This document shows positions 33,875 through 43,521 of a DNA stretch of 64,000 nt, piece by piece. The stretch comes from Drechmeria coniospora (lineage: Eukaryota; Ascomycota; Sordariomycetes; Hypocreales; Ophiocordycipitaceae). The stretch is from positions 124,001-188,000 of the forward strand of contig NC_054390.1 in the NCBI RefSeq assembly GCF_001625195.1. Direction: 5' to 3'. The translations under genes and the position numbers were made by a program. The notes below the pieces were generated by a model that did not search any database, had not been told where the DNA came from, and saw only the letters and a list, made by a program, of their open reading frames with translations. Position 1 is the stretch's first letter. Each line of letters begins with the position of its first letter.

Positions 33875-36800
33875 CTACTCCCTATCGACCCAACCTTCGA
33901 TACGTATATCTATCTGATTCGTAGATACTAGTCGTTCCAGTACCTTATTAGGCTGGACCTTTGTCATTGCGTCGGCTGGGTTATCGCTACCGTTAATCCA
34001 ACGGATTTCAGATATCTCCCGTCGCTCGTAGCTCTGTCGTATTGCCATAATGTCAATCATTAACCTCTTCTCGGTTGTTGATCCTAGTTTAACTAGGCAT
34101 TCGTAGAGCGAATACGAGTCCGTACACATAATAAGAGGGATAGTCGGTATCTGTAGTCGGCTAGCAATAGTATTGACTGTTTGGGTTAATACATAGCCCA
34201 TATCCAACGCCGATACTGTACCGTATATCTCGGAAGCAAGTACACTCCTAGTAACTCGTTTACACTTGGTAGATGACCAATGTATAATGTTACCCTGTAT
34301 TTTGAACTGCTCATCTGTGTGTTCCGTTTCGTTGGCCAATACAATAATATAGCCAATCTGGGAGGTTAAGTCTTGGTTATTGGCAAATAATCTATCCGCA
34401 AATATAAACATCTTCAGGTCCGTTATGGCTAATGGTAGAAATCGTAGTCCACGGTCCTTATGGTCTAATTGCCATTGTATGCGTTTGTTAAGTGCAATAA
34501 TATCGCTATCGGTAGGTAATTGTGCCTGTGCTGCTACCGAATAGTCCGTTGCTGCCTCTGGTTGACAAATTGAGGCTAGGTAGGCTCCACGTGCCCGTTG
34601 TTGGATATATTGCTGGTTGCGGTCGGGATTATCTTCATCGACTAGTTGAAGGATATTTGCCTGACCTTTCTGGCGTGTATTGATAGTGCCGTTTTCAATA
34701 CTAATCTGCAGACTATTAAAATCCTTAACGGATCCATCTGTTAGTATTGTCTTCGGCTTTGCAGTAATATTGTGTTTCTGTAGACTGTGGTCTTCTCTTT
34801 CCATAAATGCATTATTACCCAGTTGTATTGTATCATCAGTCTGCATGCCTATAATACCAATAGCTGTATTATCGGGACGTGATACCATTAGGCATGGGTC
34901 GTAGCTGCTTTGATCCATTTCTAGCTGTTCCCTATGGTGGTTCTGGTACGTAAGGAACCAATGTGCTCCGGCCTCTGGGATCCCGTATAATGGTCGCATA
35001 ACGCGGAATATAGTACCCTCTGGGTACCTATTTTTAATTTCCCGAGGTGGTCTAGCTAGTATTTCGCGGTATAATGGTGTAGCTGATTGGGTATATGCCT
35101 GCGTAATGTCCCGTAGTGCTAGTTGGAATTTGTAATGTTGCTGTAGCATTGGGGCAATAGCCAATACCAGGCGCTGGCTACAGCGGAGGATAGTCGGAGA
35201 CTGTGTTAAAATAAACCGTTTTTCGTAGTCACTATGGCCTTGTACCACTAGTCGGGATTTCTCAAACGGAATATCAGTAGCCTTATCCTTTATTTCCCGT
35301 ACTAGTCGCAGGCCAAAGATTCGGGTCTTGTGTACCGTAGGGTCGAATTGGATAGGTATAATAATACTACGGCCAATAAGGCTATCGATTTTAGTAGCAT
35401 CAGATAATTCAAACGGTTCGCCGGCAGTAGTAATCTTTCCCTGTGCACGTAACTGTAGGGATAATTCCCTGTCCTTGTGTTCTTTCTGCGATAGGAACGT
35501 ATTATGCATATCCAGTATCTGTATAGTAGCAAATAGCTGTGCAAAATCCTCGTTATAGGATGTTTGCTGCCGCGTAGTCCGTAGAGGGTAACGACGTATT
35601 GTAGGTACTGTAACTGGTGTACCTAGTGTATTTGGCTTATAGTGTATAGTACCAGTTGCAGTACTTAGTGTATCTGGATTACGTTGTATAGTAGGTGCTG
35701 TATCTAGGTTGCGTTGAGTAGTCGTTACGGCAACTGGTGTATCTGCGTTACGGCGGGTAGTAGTTGCGGCAACTGGTGTATCGGTTGCCTCTACCGTACT
35801 AGAGTCTTCGTAATACGGTTTAACGCAACTATTCCGGAAGGTCGATATCTTAGTACCGATATCCACACGAATATTAGCGTTATCAACACCCATTACTTTA
35901 TAAGGTCCGGTCCATCCCGCTCGTTCTGATCCTTTAGCCGTACGGTATACTAGAACGTTACTACCAATCGGTAGTAATAATGGTAGTACTGCAGTAGTAT
36001 CGGGACCGTTACGGGCCCGTAGTGTACTATTTACCTTTGTCTTAGCATACATAGCCCGCAGTTCCCGCATTGCATCATCTAAAGCCTTTGCGCGTTTTAC
36101 CGTTCCTGCTGAAGGTGGTGAATCCATATGCAGTCTTGGTAAAGCACCAAAAACAAGGAGTGTTGGCACTAGCCCATTAGGTCCTGCCGTATTATTTACA
36201 GCCTTTACAGCCATTTGTAATACGGCCTCCTTTGTAGCCAATTCTCCTAGTTCTTTACCTATAATTTGGTAGGCCCGGCGTAGTAGTCGGTGGTACCGTT
36301 CAATTTTACCAACTGACCAATGTGCCTCTGTCGGTACTTGGTGGTATATGATTCCCATTAATCGTGCTTCTGCCCGGAATGCAGATGCAGTAAAATTAGT
36401 ACCCGCATCTGTAGTTAGTATATCAGGAGGTCCTAAGTATGTATCAATCCAGCATTCTCGTAACTTCTCCCAGGTAGCCTGTGGAGTTATATCGGGTAGA
36501 AATCTTGCAGCTTGAAATGCTGTTGCGGCATCTACTACATGAAGGGTTTTATTGCTATCCAGGTCCATAACATCTACGATAATGTTATAGTTAAATTCCA
36601 TATCGTCCTTTAACGTAAATTTAAATCTAGTAGGTGCGTTCCCCTTGATTTGGCAATAGTGGCAGAATTTGTTCATTAGTGCAATCCGGTCATATTCGAT
36701 ATCGTTACCGGAGCGTTGCAGTAAATTGTATAATTTATTAACTGATGGGTGCCCAAATCGTCGGTGTATTTGGCGTATTTGTACATCTGTTAAATAGATA

Positions 36801-37318
36801 GCTGCGTTTTCTTCCGGTCTTAGTGAAAACCATGGGTGTCCCCATTTCCTAGTTACTGGTATCGTAATCTTGCCGGTCTTGGTGTATTTAACGATTTTAT
36901 TCTTCTGTGAATTAAAGTATGCCCCTAGTCGGTCTAGGTCTCGTAGGCATAGTAGGAATGGTGTTTTGGTTCGCATAATATGGAATGTTATTACACCAAT
37001 TGGTGTTTTGACTTCCACAGTACCAATAGATTTAATTGGTTCTGCATCTCCAAATTGTACAGTTACTTCCCCTGCACGTGTTTGGTTAAGTTGTAATGTA
37101 GTTTCTCGTTGCAGTGCCCGAAATTGGTTATACCCTCCAGTTGAGTGTTCCGCTGCTCCTGTATCTGGAAGAATGCCTTGGAATTGGTGGTCTGAATACC
37201 TGTCGATAAGGAAGTGTTGTACCTGGACTACTGTATCTGTAGTCTTAGGAGGAGGTACCCCTGATCGGTGTACTGTATAATTGCTGTATCTTCGGGTGTT
37301 ACAGTACCTGTAGTGCAT
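33875..37318 (-). CDS. Copia pol polyprotein (protease, integrase, RT, RNase H)
   Basis: An uninterrupted frame of 1147 codons. Early in the frame ILPDTGAAEHSTGG is the aspartic protease site. An integrase zinc region (RRFGHPS and CHYC) is followed by integrase core residues in VDVMDLDSN, TDAGTNF and HWSVGKIERYHRL. Reverse transcriptase motifs include ALRDITQAYTQS, LYGIPEAGAHWF and the active-site MQTDDT in place of the usual YVDD. The C-terminal RNase H has MCTDSYSLYE and GSDNPADAMTK. The frame overlaps gag by 91 nt in the -1 frame, so translation needs a -1 shift unless a base is missing. No in-frame ATG is required for a polyprotein, so the listed start is nominal. Confidence 0.92.
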   Translation of the reverse strand: MHYRYCNTRRYSNYTVHRSGVPPPKTTDTVVQVQHFLIDRYSDHQFQGILPDTGAAEHSTGGYNQFRALQRETTLQLNQTRAGEVTVQFGDAEPIKSIGTVEVKTPIGVITFHIMRTKTPFLLCLRDLDRLGAYFNSQKNKIVKYTKTGKITIPVTRKWGHPWFSLRPEENAAIYLTDVQIRQIHRRFGHPSVNKLYNLLQRSGNDIEYDRIALMNKFCHYCQIKGNAPTRFKFTLKDDMEFNYNIIVDVMDLDSNKTLHVVDAATAFQAARFLPDITPQATWEKLRECWIDTYLGPPDILTTDAGTNFTASAFRAEARLMGIIYHQVPTEAHWSVGKIERYHRLLRRAYQIIGKELGELATKEAVLQMAVKAVNNTAGPNGLVPTLLVFGALPRLHMDSPPSAGTVKRAKALDDAMRELRAMYAKTKVNSTLRARNGPDTTAVLPLLLPIGSNVLVYRTAKGSERAGWTGPYKVMGVDNANIRVDIGTKISTFRNSCVKPYYEDSSTVEATDTPVAATTTRRNADTPVAVTTTQRNLDTAPTIQRNPDTLSTATGTIHYKPNTLGTPVTVPTIRRYPLRTTRQQTSYNEDFAQLFATIQILDMHNTFLSQKEHKDRELSLQLRAQGKITTAGEPFELSDATKIDSLIGRSIIIPIQFDPTVHKTRIFGLRLVREIKDKATDIPFEKSRLVVQGHSDYEKRFILTQSPTILRCSQRLVLAIAPMLQQHYKFQLALRDITQAYTQSATPLYREILARPPREIKNRYPEGTIFRVMRPLYGIPEAGAHWFLTYQNHHREQLEMDQSSYDPCLMVSRPDNTAIGIIGMQTDDTIQLGNNAFMEREDHSLQKHNITAKPKTILTDGSVKDFNSLQISIENGTINTRQKGQANILQLVDEDNPDRNQQYIQQRARGAYLASICQPEAATDYSVAAQAQLPTDSDIIALNKRIQWQLDHKDRGLRFLPLAITDLKMFIFADRLFANNQDLTSQIGYIIVLANETEHTDEQFKIQGNIIHWSSTKCKRVTRSVLASEIYGTVSALDMGYVLTQTVNTIASRLQIPTIPLIMCTDSYSLYECLVKLGSTTEKRLMIDIMAIRQSYERREISEIRWINGSDNPADAMTKVQPNKVLERLVSTNQIDIRIEGWVDRE

Positions 37319-39234
37319 TCGTCACTATCGTCATTATCTGGTCCACCTTCGTATTCCGTAAGATATAATGCAAACTGTTGTGTATTATTGCCTGAGAATT
37401 TACGTTCCTGTTTCCATCGACTAATTGCGTGTTGTTGTTCCTCTAATGTATGGTTCCGCATCCAGCACCCAGTCTTGTTGCAGATATAACACTTTTTCTT
37501 CCACTTGTGTGGTGGCCTATTTAGTGTGCCTTGGTAGGTGCCCTGATTGGTGCCTTTGTAGGTGCCTCGGTTGCTGCCTTGGTAGGTGCCTTGGTCGGTG
37601 CCTTGGTCGGTGCCTTGGTAGGTGCCTTGGTAGGTGCCTTGCTTGCTACCTTGGTAGGTGCCTTGCTTGCTACCTTGGTAGGTGCCTTGCCTATTACCCT
37701 GGTTACGGTAGTTGTTATTATTATTATATCTCCGATTAATAAAATAGGTCTCTGTATGTTTTTCGTTATATGCATGTATTGATGTACGTAAATCGGCGTA
37801 TAATGCCCTGAATGTTGTTGTAGGTCTTGTAAAAGTCTGTTCCAATTCCGGTACATTCCTACATGCCCGAATTACTGCAGCAATTAATATATCGTCTCCC
37901 ATAAATCCGGGACCTAATGCTCGCTGGCATAGTTGTATTCTGTCCGTTAGTTCCCGTAAGATATCCTGTAAGTCCTTGCCTGTACTTGCTTCTTGGTTTC
38001 TGATTGCTGTAAATGTAATTGTTGACCATTCGTGGAAATATGCCTGTTTAGTAATATTTGACTCAAATTCCTGCTTAACTGCATCGTACATTTGCCCGAA
38101 AGTCCACTTTGATCGCACATGCCTTTGGACCCATCTCTGTGCCTTGCCTGTAAATACCTTTTTAAAAACTGCATAATACTGGTTTGGCTGTATTCCCGCC
38201 TCTTCACATACTTCCTGAAACTGTTCAACTGTATCGTCCAAAATATAATATAGTTCTCCCGAATACATATATTCTGGTTTCCACGCCTTTGAAAATTCCC
38301 GGCAATTCTTAGCATTAACTAGTGCATTCCCTCCTCGATATATCTGTAGTACTTGTGGTACTAAGTCTGTATTTTCTGTAGTTATAGTATTTGCTGGAAT
38401 TGTATTTTGTTGAATTATTGGATTTATTGGAATTGTAGTTTCTGCTATATTTGTTGGAATTGTAGTTTCTGCTGTATTTATTGGAATCGTAGTTTCTGCT
38501 GTTCGGAATCGGTACGATGTATCGTATTGTATTTTCTCGGTCGGTCGTACAGTATCGTACTGTATATTATCGGTCGGTTGTATGGTATCGTATTGTGTAT
38601 TATCGGTCGGTAGTACGGTCGATTGTCTTATTGTATCCCTTGAATCGGGAGTTTGTGGTACTGTACTGTTATCTGAGTTACTTACTGTATTACGACTTGG
38701 GTTATTAACAATAATAGTCGATAGATCTTGGTTATTGCTGTTATTAATTGTTTTATTAATAACGTTCCTAAAGAATGGTGAGCAATCTATAAGACAGCTC
38801 TCTAGATCTTTAGTATTCCATTCCAATAATTCTGTACTGTTAATTACCTGTACTAGCTGACGTGATATACCTGCGCGCATTGTGCCTGTATATATACCGT
38901 TATAGCGTAAGGCATTTCGGAGTAGTTTTCTTACCGTAGCATGGAGGCGTTCAAACATATCTATAGTCCAGTCCTTGAAATCTGTCTGGAAATCGATATA
39001 TGCTGCTTCTGTTGATAGTTTCTTGTTCCGTCGGTAACTTGCAATAGCTCGAATAGCATAGGTATTTAAAAATGGTACTGATGCATCCTTGTTAGGGATT
39101 AAGTCAATATCGATATATTCGGCCTTTAGCAGCTTTGCAATTGTCTGATCGCAATCTGCACCCTCCAAAACGTATGCCATTGTTCTTTCCTGGTCTTCTG
39201 GTGTTGACCGTTGGTAGTCACTTGATGCGTCCAT
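37228..39234 (-). CDS. Copia gag-like protein with zinc knuckle
   Basis: 668 codons from ATG at 39234. The middle has a retrotransposon capsid-like region (FSKAWKPEYMYSGELYYILD, GKAQRWVQRHV, FGQMYDAVKQEF). It is followed by a low-complexity segment of GTYQG/GSKQG/GTDQG repeats and a knuckle CYICNKTGCWMRNH with CX2CX4CX4H spacing, a variant order of the common CCHC seen in fungal copia elements. The frame ends TPEDTAIIQYTDQG plus nine residues, where pol continues in another frame. Confidence 0.88.
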   Translation of the reverse strand: MDASSDYQRSTPEDQERTMAYVLEGADCDQTIAKLLKAEYIDIDLIPNKDASVPFLNTYAIRAIASYRRNKKLSTEAAYIDFQTDFKDWTIDMFERLHATVRKLLRNALRYNGIYTGTMRAGISRQLVQVINSTELLEWNTKDLESCLIDCSPFFRNVINKTINNSNNQDLSTIIVNNPSRNTVSNSDNSTVPQTPDSRDTIRQSTVLPTDNTQYDTIQPTDNIQYDTVRPTEKIQYDTSYRFRTAETTIPINTAETTIPTNIAETTIPINPIIQQNTIPANTITTENTDLVPQVLQIYRGGNALVNAKNCREFSKAWKPEYMYSGELYYILDDTVEQFQEVCEEAGIQPNQYYAVFKKVFTGKAQRWVQRHVRSKWTFGQMYDAVKQEFESNITKQAYFHEWSTITFTAIRNQEASTGKDLQDILRELTDRIQLCQRALGPGFMGDDILIAAVIRACRNVPELEQTFTRPTTTFRALYADLRTSIHAYNEKHTETYFINRRYNNNNNYRNQGNRQGTYQGSKQGTYQGSKQGTYQGTYQGTDQGTDQGTYQGSNRGTYKGTNQGTYQGTLNRPPHKWKKKCYICNKTGCWMRNHTLEEQQHAISRWKQERKFSGNNTQQFALYLTEYEGGPDNDDSDECTTGTVTPEDTAIIQYTDQGYLLLRLQIQ
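37535..37695 (-). repeat. 12-bp coding minisatellite inside gag
   Basis: About a dozen copies of a GTAGGTGCCTTG-type unit (plus strand) encode the GTYQ/GSKQ/GTDQ tetrapeptides just before the zinc knuckle. It is a likely site of length variation between copies of the element. Confidence 0.85.
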
Positions 39235-39745
39235 TGTAATTATTGTATTTATTGTTTTTATTATATGTATTTGTTTCTAATTGTTTTTCTGTATTGTGGT
39301 TTTATTCTGACTTGTTGTACTGGTACTGTAGGAAGTGGGGAAGTGGGTTACGTGTCCTTGTTGGAAGCGTACACTTATTGCGGGTTGTGCAGTATGACGT
39401 ATTTCGGTGCGGGGTAATCGGAGGCAATGACGTACGGTCGTACTGGGATTGTTGGTTGTTGTGTGATATGACACTCCTAGAAATCTAGTAAATAGGTCTC
39501 TAGGCACAAGGTAAATATATCTAATGGCCTGAGGTGTAGACGAAAAGATAGTCTTTATCTTGTTGTAGCAATCAAACTCTAGGTATCAGGCCCGTCTGCT
39601 GAATTTACGAACGGATACCCGGTGAATCTGACCCTTTTAGTCGCGTACTGCTACCAGGCTTCTATGGTAGGAAACGGGTAGTAGTATCGTGATCCTCTTC
39701 AAGCCTTGCCAATCTGCGCTGTTCTTTACACACAGCACTGATTAG
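39235..39745 (-). promoter_or_regulatory. 5' leader of the copia element with presumed primer-binding site
   Basis: The segment between the 5' LTR and gag. The 140 bp next to the LTR (about 39600-39745) recur in the TRIM-like array at 10.7 and 11.1 kb. The minus strand directly after the LTR reads CTAATCAGTGCTGTGTG, the expected position of a tRNA primer-binding site. Which tRNA pairs there I cannot say. Confidence 0.65.
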
Positions 39746-39925
39746 TGTTGGTTCGGTTCTGGGGGAAACTGGTAACAAGAGATCTCTTTCAATGGATTCA
39801 ATTTGGTACGAAAGGAGGGAAAAGAGGCTGCCCCTGAGCGGCCACTTTTATCCTCTCTGTGATCGTGCCCCACACGATCACGTGATCCTAGTCTACTATT
39901 GGCCACTATATACATACAACATACA
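39746..39925 (-). repeat. 5' LTR of the copia element
   Basis: 180 bp, the partner of 33653-33832, ending CAACATACA. It abuts codon GGT of the subtilase exon at 39926. Confidence 0.93.
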
Positions 39926-40616
39926 ACCGATAAGGTCGGCACCAAAAGATACAAGACAGCCCTTGCCAAAGCAGCCACCAAGGTCTGGGTGGGTGAAATC
40001 GACCTAGGCAAGGTTAATACAGGCGCAAGGAGGACTATTTCATATTGCTTACACCATCATCGATAATCGCAATCTTGTAGCCCTTCCCAGTATACCCTTT
40101 TGCCCGAAGCATATCTATCTGGGTCATAACATGGGGGGGGGGGAAGTATCAACCGTCTGGTTAGTAAGGGTATGCTTATGCTTCCGCATAAACTTCCCAG
40201 ATGGTTTCATGTCAGTCAAATCGGTCCTCGACTTGGGCGGGTGCAGCTGGAGCTGGCGGACGGGGAAATATTTAATGACGGAATCATATAGCTTCGCAAT
40301 GTAAGCGGCAGTTTCGTATGCATTTCCTACGTCGTTAAACTGGACAGAAAAGCCCTTGAAATGCTTATATTTGTAGACGAATCGCAAAACTCCCACGTTC
40401 TTGGCGTACGACAGCAAGGGGGCAAACTGCTGGAGTGGCCAAGACCGATATCAGCTTCTAACTGGGATTAACCCGAATTATCTGAACGCAGCTTACTTTA
40501 TTGCCCTCTACCTCAAAGACAAACGCATTAGGAATTGTCGGATCAGCGGCGGCCACTGCGCCAAGCGTCGTTAAGGCAGTGGCAGCAAGCCATGCGAGGA
40601 TTGATAAGTGAATCAT
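39926..40616 (-). pseudogene. 5' part of the interrupted S8 subtilase (signal, propeptide, Asp region)
   Basis: Exon 1 (40616-40497) encodes MIHLSILAWLAATALTTLGA, a signal peptide, then AFVFEVEGNK. After a 70-nt intron (40496-40427; GTAAGC to CAGCAG) comes the inhibitor I9-type propeptide (FAPLLSYAKNVGVLRFVYK; FKGFSVQF; YFPVRQLQL). A run of 11 C (plus-strand G, 40133-40143) breaks the frame by one base. Beyond it the frame resumes as VMTQIDMLRAKGYTGKGYKI with IAIIDDG, the catalytic Asp motif. A 49-nt intron (40052-40004) leads to VDFTHPDLGGCFGKGC, ending at LIG against the LTR. The next portion, roughly 170 residues with the HGTH motif in relatives, is missing. Confidence 0.86.
40004..40052 (-). 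other. Intron 2 of the interrupted subtilase
   Basis: 49 nt, GTAAGC to CCTAG. Splicing joins IIDDG to VDFTHPDLGG in phase 0, recreating the conserved D-x-G-V-D-x-T-H-P block of the S8 family. Confidence 0.85.
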
Positions 40617-41100
40617 CGCCGACGTGATTTCCTCGTTCCCGTATCGGCTAGATGCTATTGCGATGAAATAAATAAATTGGTAGATACAGAACTATAATAA
40701 CTCGGGGAGAAATTACAAATACACTGCATTGACTTGCAAGAAATTATTTTATAACAATATTCACGACTGTTTAAATATGCATAAAGGTAGTGTGTACACC
40801 TTCGTACAAACTATCTATAAACAACCTTAAGTGGGCCGGCTACCTGTATAGCTGAAAAGCAAGCATGGCAGTGCGCAAAATACATGAGCTGGGCAAATCT
40901 ATTTTAAGACTTAGGTAAATGACTCGGAACAGATTGCTATCAGGAGGAGAGATAAGTGAATTGTTGCCTATGTAATTTCCTCGCTCTTGTAACGGCTAGA
41001 TGCTCTTGAGATCAAATGAAGAAGTTGATAGATACTGCACGGTCATGGCTCGGTAAGCAAAAGAATGCATACTGCAACGACTTGCTGGAAATTATGCAAA
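40606..41100. repeat. Diverged direct duplication of the subtilase 5' flank
   Basis: About 145 bp at 40602-40750 (GATAAGTGAATCATCGCC, then CGGCTAGATGCTATTG, then GACTTGCAAGAAATTAT) recur at about 40950-41095 (GATAAGTGAATTGTTGCC, CGGCTAGATGCTCTTG, GACTTGCTGGAAATTAT). The first copy includes the subtilase start codon. Many differences are C/T or G/A. Confidence 0.75.
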
Positions 41101-41932
41101 CATGCACATACTGTACATGAAGTCTGGGAGATAACTAGGATGCTATAAGAATGGACCCCTATTGGTTGTAAGCAAAAGGTTTAGAACATGGGAGGGTATG
41201 TTTATGGGCCTACTACGCCACCCTAATCCAACCGTGTCATGACCAAGTTCCGCACAAGCGACGTAAAGTACTTTTTGTCTCAGCAAAATTATTAGTGCAA
41301 CAAGGTACCTACCATCCATCAACTGTGCCGATAATAGCCGCACCACATGTACAAGTAGCTGTTACGTGTAAGTATATAGGTAATACGGACATGTATATGC
41401 ATTATATATGTGCCTATTACGTTAAGACAATACCGATAGGATAGGTGAGTGTGCTAAATGCTATAATTAGAGTACAAGTGCAAGAACTGTAAGTACTTGT
41501 ACGGAGTACAACTACGCCAAATGTACTCAGTACATATACGAAGTATGTCGCGCCGACGCGTCAACAGGCCTGTAACGGGGTTAAAGTCCGGGTAGTTAGT
41601 TACGTAGCGGTGTCCACATCTGCGCCTATTTAAGCAGGCCCAGAGGACACCTTGTGGTTGGCAACACCATCATCAAGAAGAACACCAATAGATTGATTCT
41701 GACCCATCTCACGATCATTGATTCGTTGTAGCCCTAGTCAGAGCGGACCCCCTTTTCTCTCTGTTGCATTAAAGTACTTACGGAGTACAGCACAAGAACA
41801 TTTACTGTAAAGGTACAGTACTCCGTACAGTACAGTCAGGATGGATGCGGCACTTATGTATTATTAATGCATTACCGCATTGGGATTGCACCCAATTTCA
41901 GTCGCGGCCCTGGCGGAGAGAATTAGGGGCAA
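41101..41932. other. Spacer with GTAC/TACGGAGTAC palindrome clusters
   Basis: No gene. TACGGAGTAC or ACTCCGTACAGTA-type words occur near 41495-41540, 41778 and 41817-41830. Confidence 0.5.
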
Positions 41933-42056
41933 CGTTGGTTCGGTTCTGGGGGAAACTGGTAACAGGAGATCTCTTTCATTGATTCAATTTGGTACGAAGG
42001 GAGGAAAAGGAGGTTGCAGTAACGCGACCTACCTATCCCCTCTGTAATCGCACGGG
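41933..42056 (-). mobile_element. LTR interrupted by a MULE (left part)
   Basis: Starts CGTTGGTTCGGTTCTGGGGG and follows the LTR3-type subfamily (GCAGTAACGCGACCTACC) up to the MULE terminal repeat at about 42057. A short LTR tail (TTAATATATACACACA) appears on the far side of the MULE at about 43279-43294. Confidence 0.75.
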
Positions 42057-42269
42057 GGATCCAATAGGCGCACGGGTACCCGTGCATCTAAGTAACATTA
42101 TAATAATATTATGTAAGCATCATTTACTACTTACTTAACGCGTCGCGCGTACAATAAAACGCATTACTTATACAATATTATTATTACCTTTACAGAGTAC
42201 AATAACTATACAATAAAATATAAATACATACATTCGATAATTATTTATCTGAATAAAACGCCTGCTGCT

Positions 42270-43069
42270 CCTTAACATCTTTCTTGCAAACCCTCTAAAG
42301 CTCGCCCATTCCTCGTCTACTTGGAAAGGGTTGTACAATAATCTCCTCAGCTACCTGGGCATCAAGACGATTATTCTCAGAATCTTCCCAATCCAAATAC
42401 GCCATCATCTCTTCTTTGGTCCATTTTCTTGAGCCTGTTAGAGTCGTACAATGCTTTGTCATATACTTCCAGTCAAGGCACCAATTATATGCAGCTTTAT
42501 TTTGTCGTAGTGTGTTACACTAATCATACGATTAGATGCATAAGGGCTCGGAATAGGTTTAGTCCGAGCAGACAAGGGAACAAAGCTTCTTGTCAGAGGC
42601 CACTGTGTCCAAGCAGGAAGAACACTGTGTCTAAGCAGGCCTACAGTGAGGAAGACGCTCATTAGAAAAAGACCACTATGGCCGGAATCTCTTTTGTAGA
42701 TATTTTTCGATATACTGGATGAGCAGATTGGTGTATGCTTGGCTTGTGGTTATAGATAGCAAATTGGCTATAGGGTCGATATCGTAAAGACCAGGATATC
42801 TTATCAAGGCTTTGTTTTGCCAAAACTGAAAATTGGCAGGAAGTACTTCGTGTACTAGTCTTTCGCTGTCGTTCTTGTTCTCGAAAGGTATTCGGAGAGC
42901 AACGGCTGCAATTATAAGCAAATATAACGGAAATCCTTCCAGATTTCTCTTTTGTTGACCTTCCTGCTATAAATGCATAGCCTCGCGGTGCTGCCCATAT
43001 ATTAATTGCCTTAATTAAGGCATTTCGAGAGTTATAGCTACCTTCAGGAGGGAGACAGTCGTCTGGAAA
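42270..43069 (-). pseudogene. Broken MULE (Hop-type) transposase, N- and C-terminal remnants
   Basis: Minus strand from 43069: FPDDCLPPEGSYNSRNALIK, INIWAAPRGYAFIAGRSTK, then YNCSRCSP and QFSVLAKQSLDKISWSLRYR. This is the FAR1-like zinc domain that opens fungal MULE transposases, read in one frame to a stop near 42661. At about 42425-42285 a second piece reads RKWTKEEMMAYLDWEDSENN followed by AQVAEEI and RRGMGEL, which I associate with the C-terminal extension of the same proteins. The DDE core is missing, so it cannot transpose by itself. Family naming rests on remembered motifs. Confidence 0.7.
42513..42612 (+). repeat. TRIM-type LTR fragment nested in the MULE
   Basis: TGTTACACTAATCATACGAT and AGTCCGAGCAG with CTTCTTGT correspond in inverse orientation to the second half of the 221-bp LTR at 10815-11035. 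It is truncated after about 100 bp. A 17-bp direct repeat (CACTGTGTCCAAGCAGG) follows it. Confidence 0.65.
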
Positions 43070-43122
43070 TCAATTAGGTACTGTAGTTGACTGCATTGTA
43101 TATATACTTTGGTGTATTGAGT

Positions 43123-43167
43123 TGTAAGGTTATTTATTGTAAGATTATTTATTGTAAGGTTATTTAT
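43123..43167. repeat. Three tandem 15-bp units beside the MULE terminal repeat
   Basis: TGTAAGGTTATTTAT occurs three times in tandem (the middle copy has GATT), directly inside the right terminal repeat. Subterminal repeats of this sort are common in DNA transposons. Confidence 0.85.
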
Positions 43168-43521
43168 TGTAATGCATTTTATTATTGTATACGCGACGCG
43201 TTAAGTAGTAAACAGGCTTACATAATATGATTGTAATCTTAGGTGCACGGGTACCCGTGTGGCTATTGGATCCCATGAGTTAATATATACACACAATTCC
43301 TATTATCGGTCAGTAATCCAGAATAACAACCAAAAGTCAGAGGATGTTTCTAGGATAGGCAGCCGATGTCCAAGGGAATAAGGAAACGGTCTCTACCAGT
43401 GCAACTTGAATAATTATGCATATCCTACCTTGGCCCGACCTGAAATTAGGGGGAACAAGGACGATACAATCAACCAAGATATAATCCATACATTGTTATC
43501 TCCAATCCTTTCGACAGTTCC

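Larger units (their letters stand above)
33653..39925 (-). mobile_element. Ty1-copia retrotransposon, nearly complete
   Basis: A 6.3-kb element with two 180-bp LTRs, a leader of about 510 bp, a gag-like frame and a pol frame in copia order (protease, integrase, reverse transcriptase, RNase H). By eye the two LTRs differ at three positions (near 33743, 33750 and the terminal CACA/TACA), indicating a fairly young copy. It interrupts an S8 subtilase gene on the same strand. The flanks (TATAT on the left, ACCGA or TACAA on the right) do not form a target duplication. Confidence 0.93.
42057..43273 (-). mobile_element. Truncated Mutator-like element (MULE) with terminal inverted repeats of about 105 bp
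   Basis: Terminal repeats at 42057-42162 and about 43168-43273 match in inverted orientation. Both contain GGATCCAATAG, the perfect palindrome CACGGGTACCCGTG, ATTATGTAAGC and ACTTAACGCGTCGCG. The 1.2-kb interior carries only the two ends of a transposase gene. A piece of a TRIM-type LTR (from TGTTACAC at 42513) is nested inside. No 9-bp target duplication could be recognised. Confidence 0.78.

Noticed and set aside
33648..39930. Target-site duplication of the copia element
   Set aside because: Flanks TATAT and ACCGA (or TACAA with the shorter LTR end) do not match, so no duplication is claimed.
39742..40011. Minus frame of 89 codons spanning the LTR edge
   Set aside because: It fuses an LTR reading to an out-of-frame piece of the subtilase exon. 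The real exon uses another frame and a splice site at 40003.
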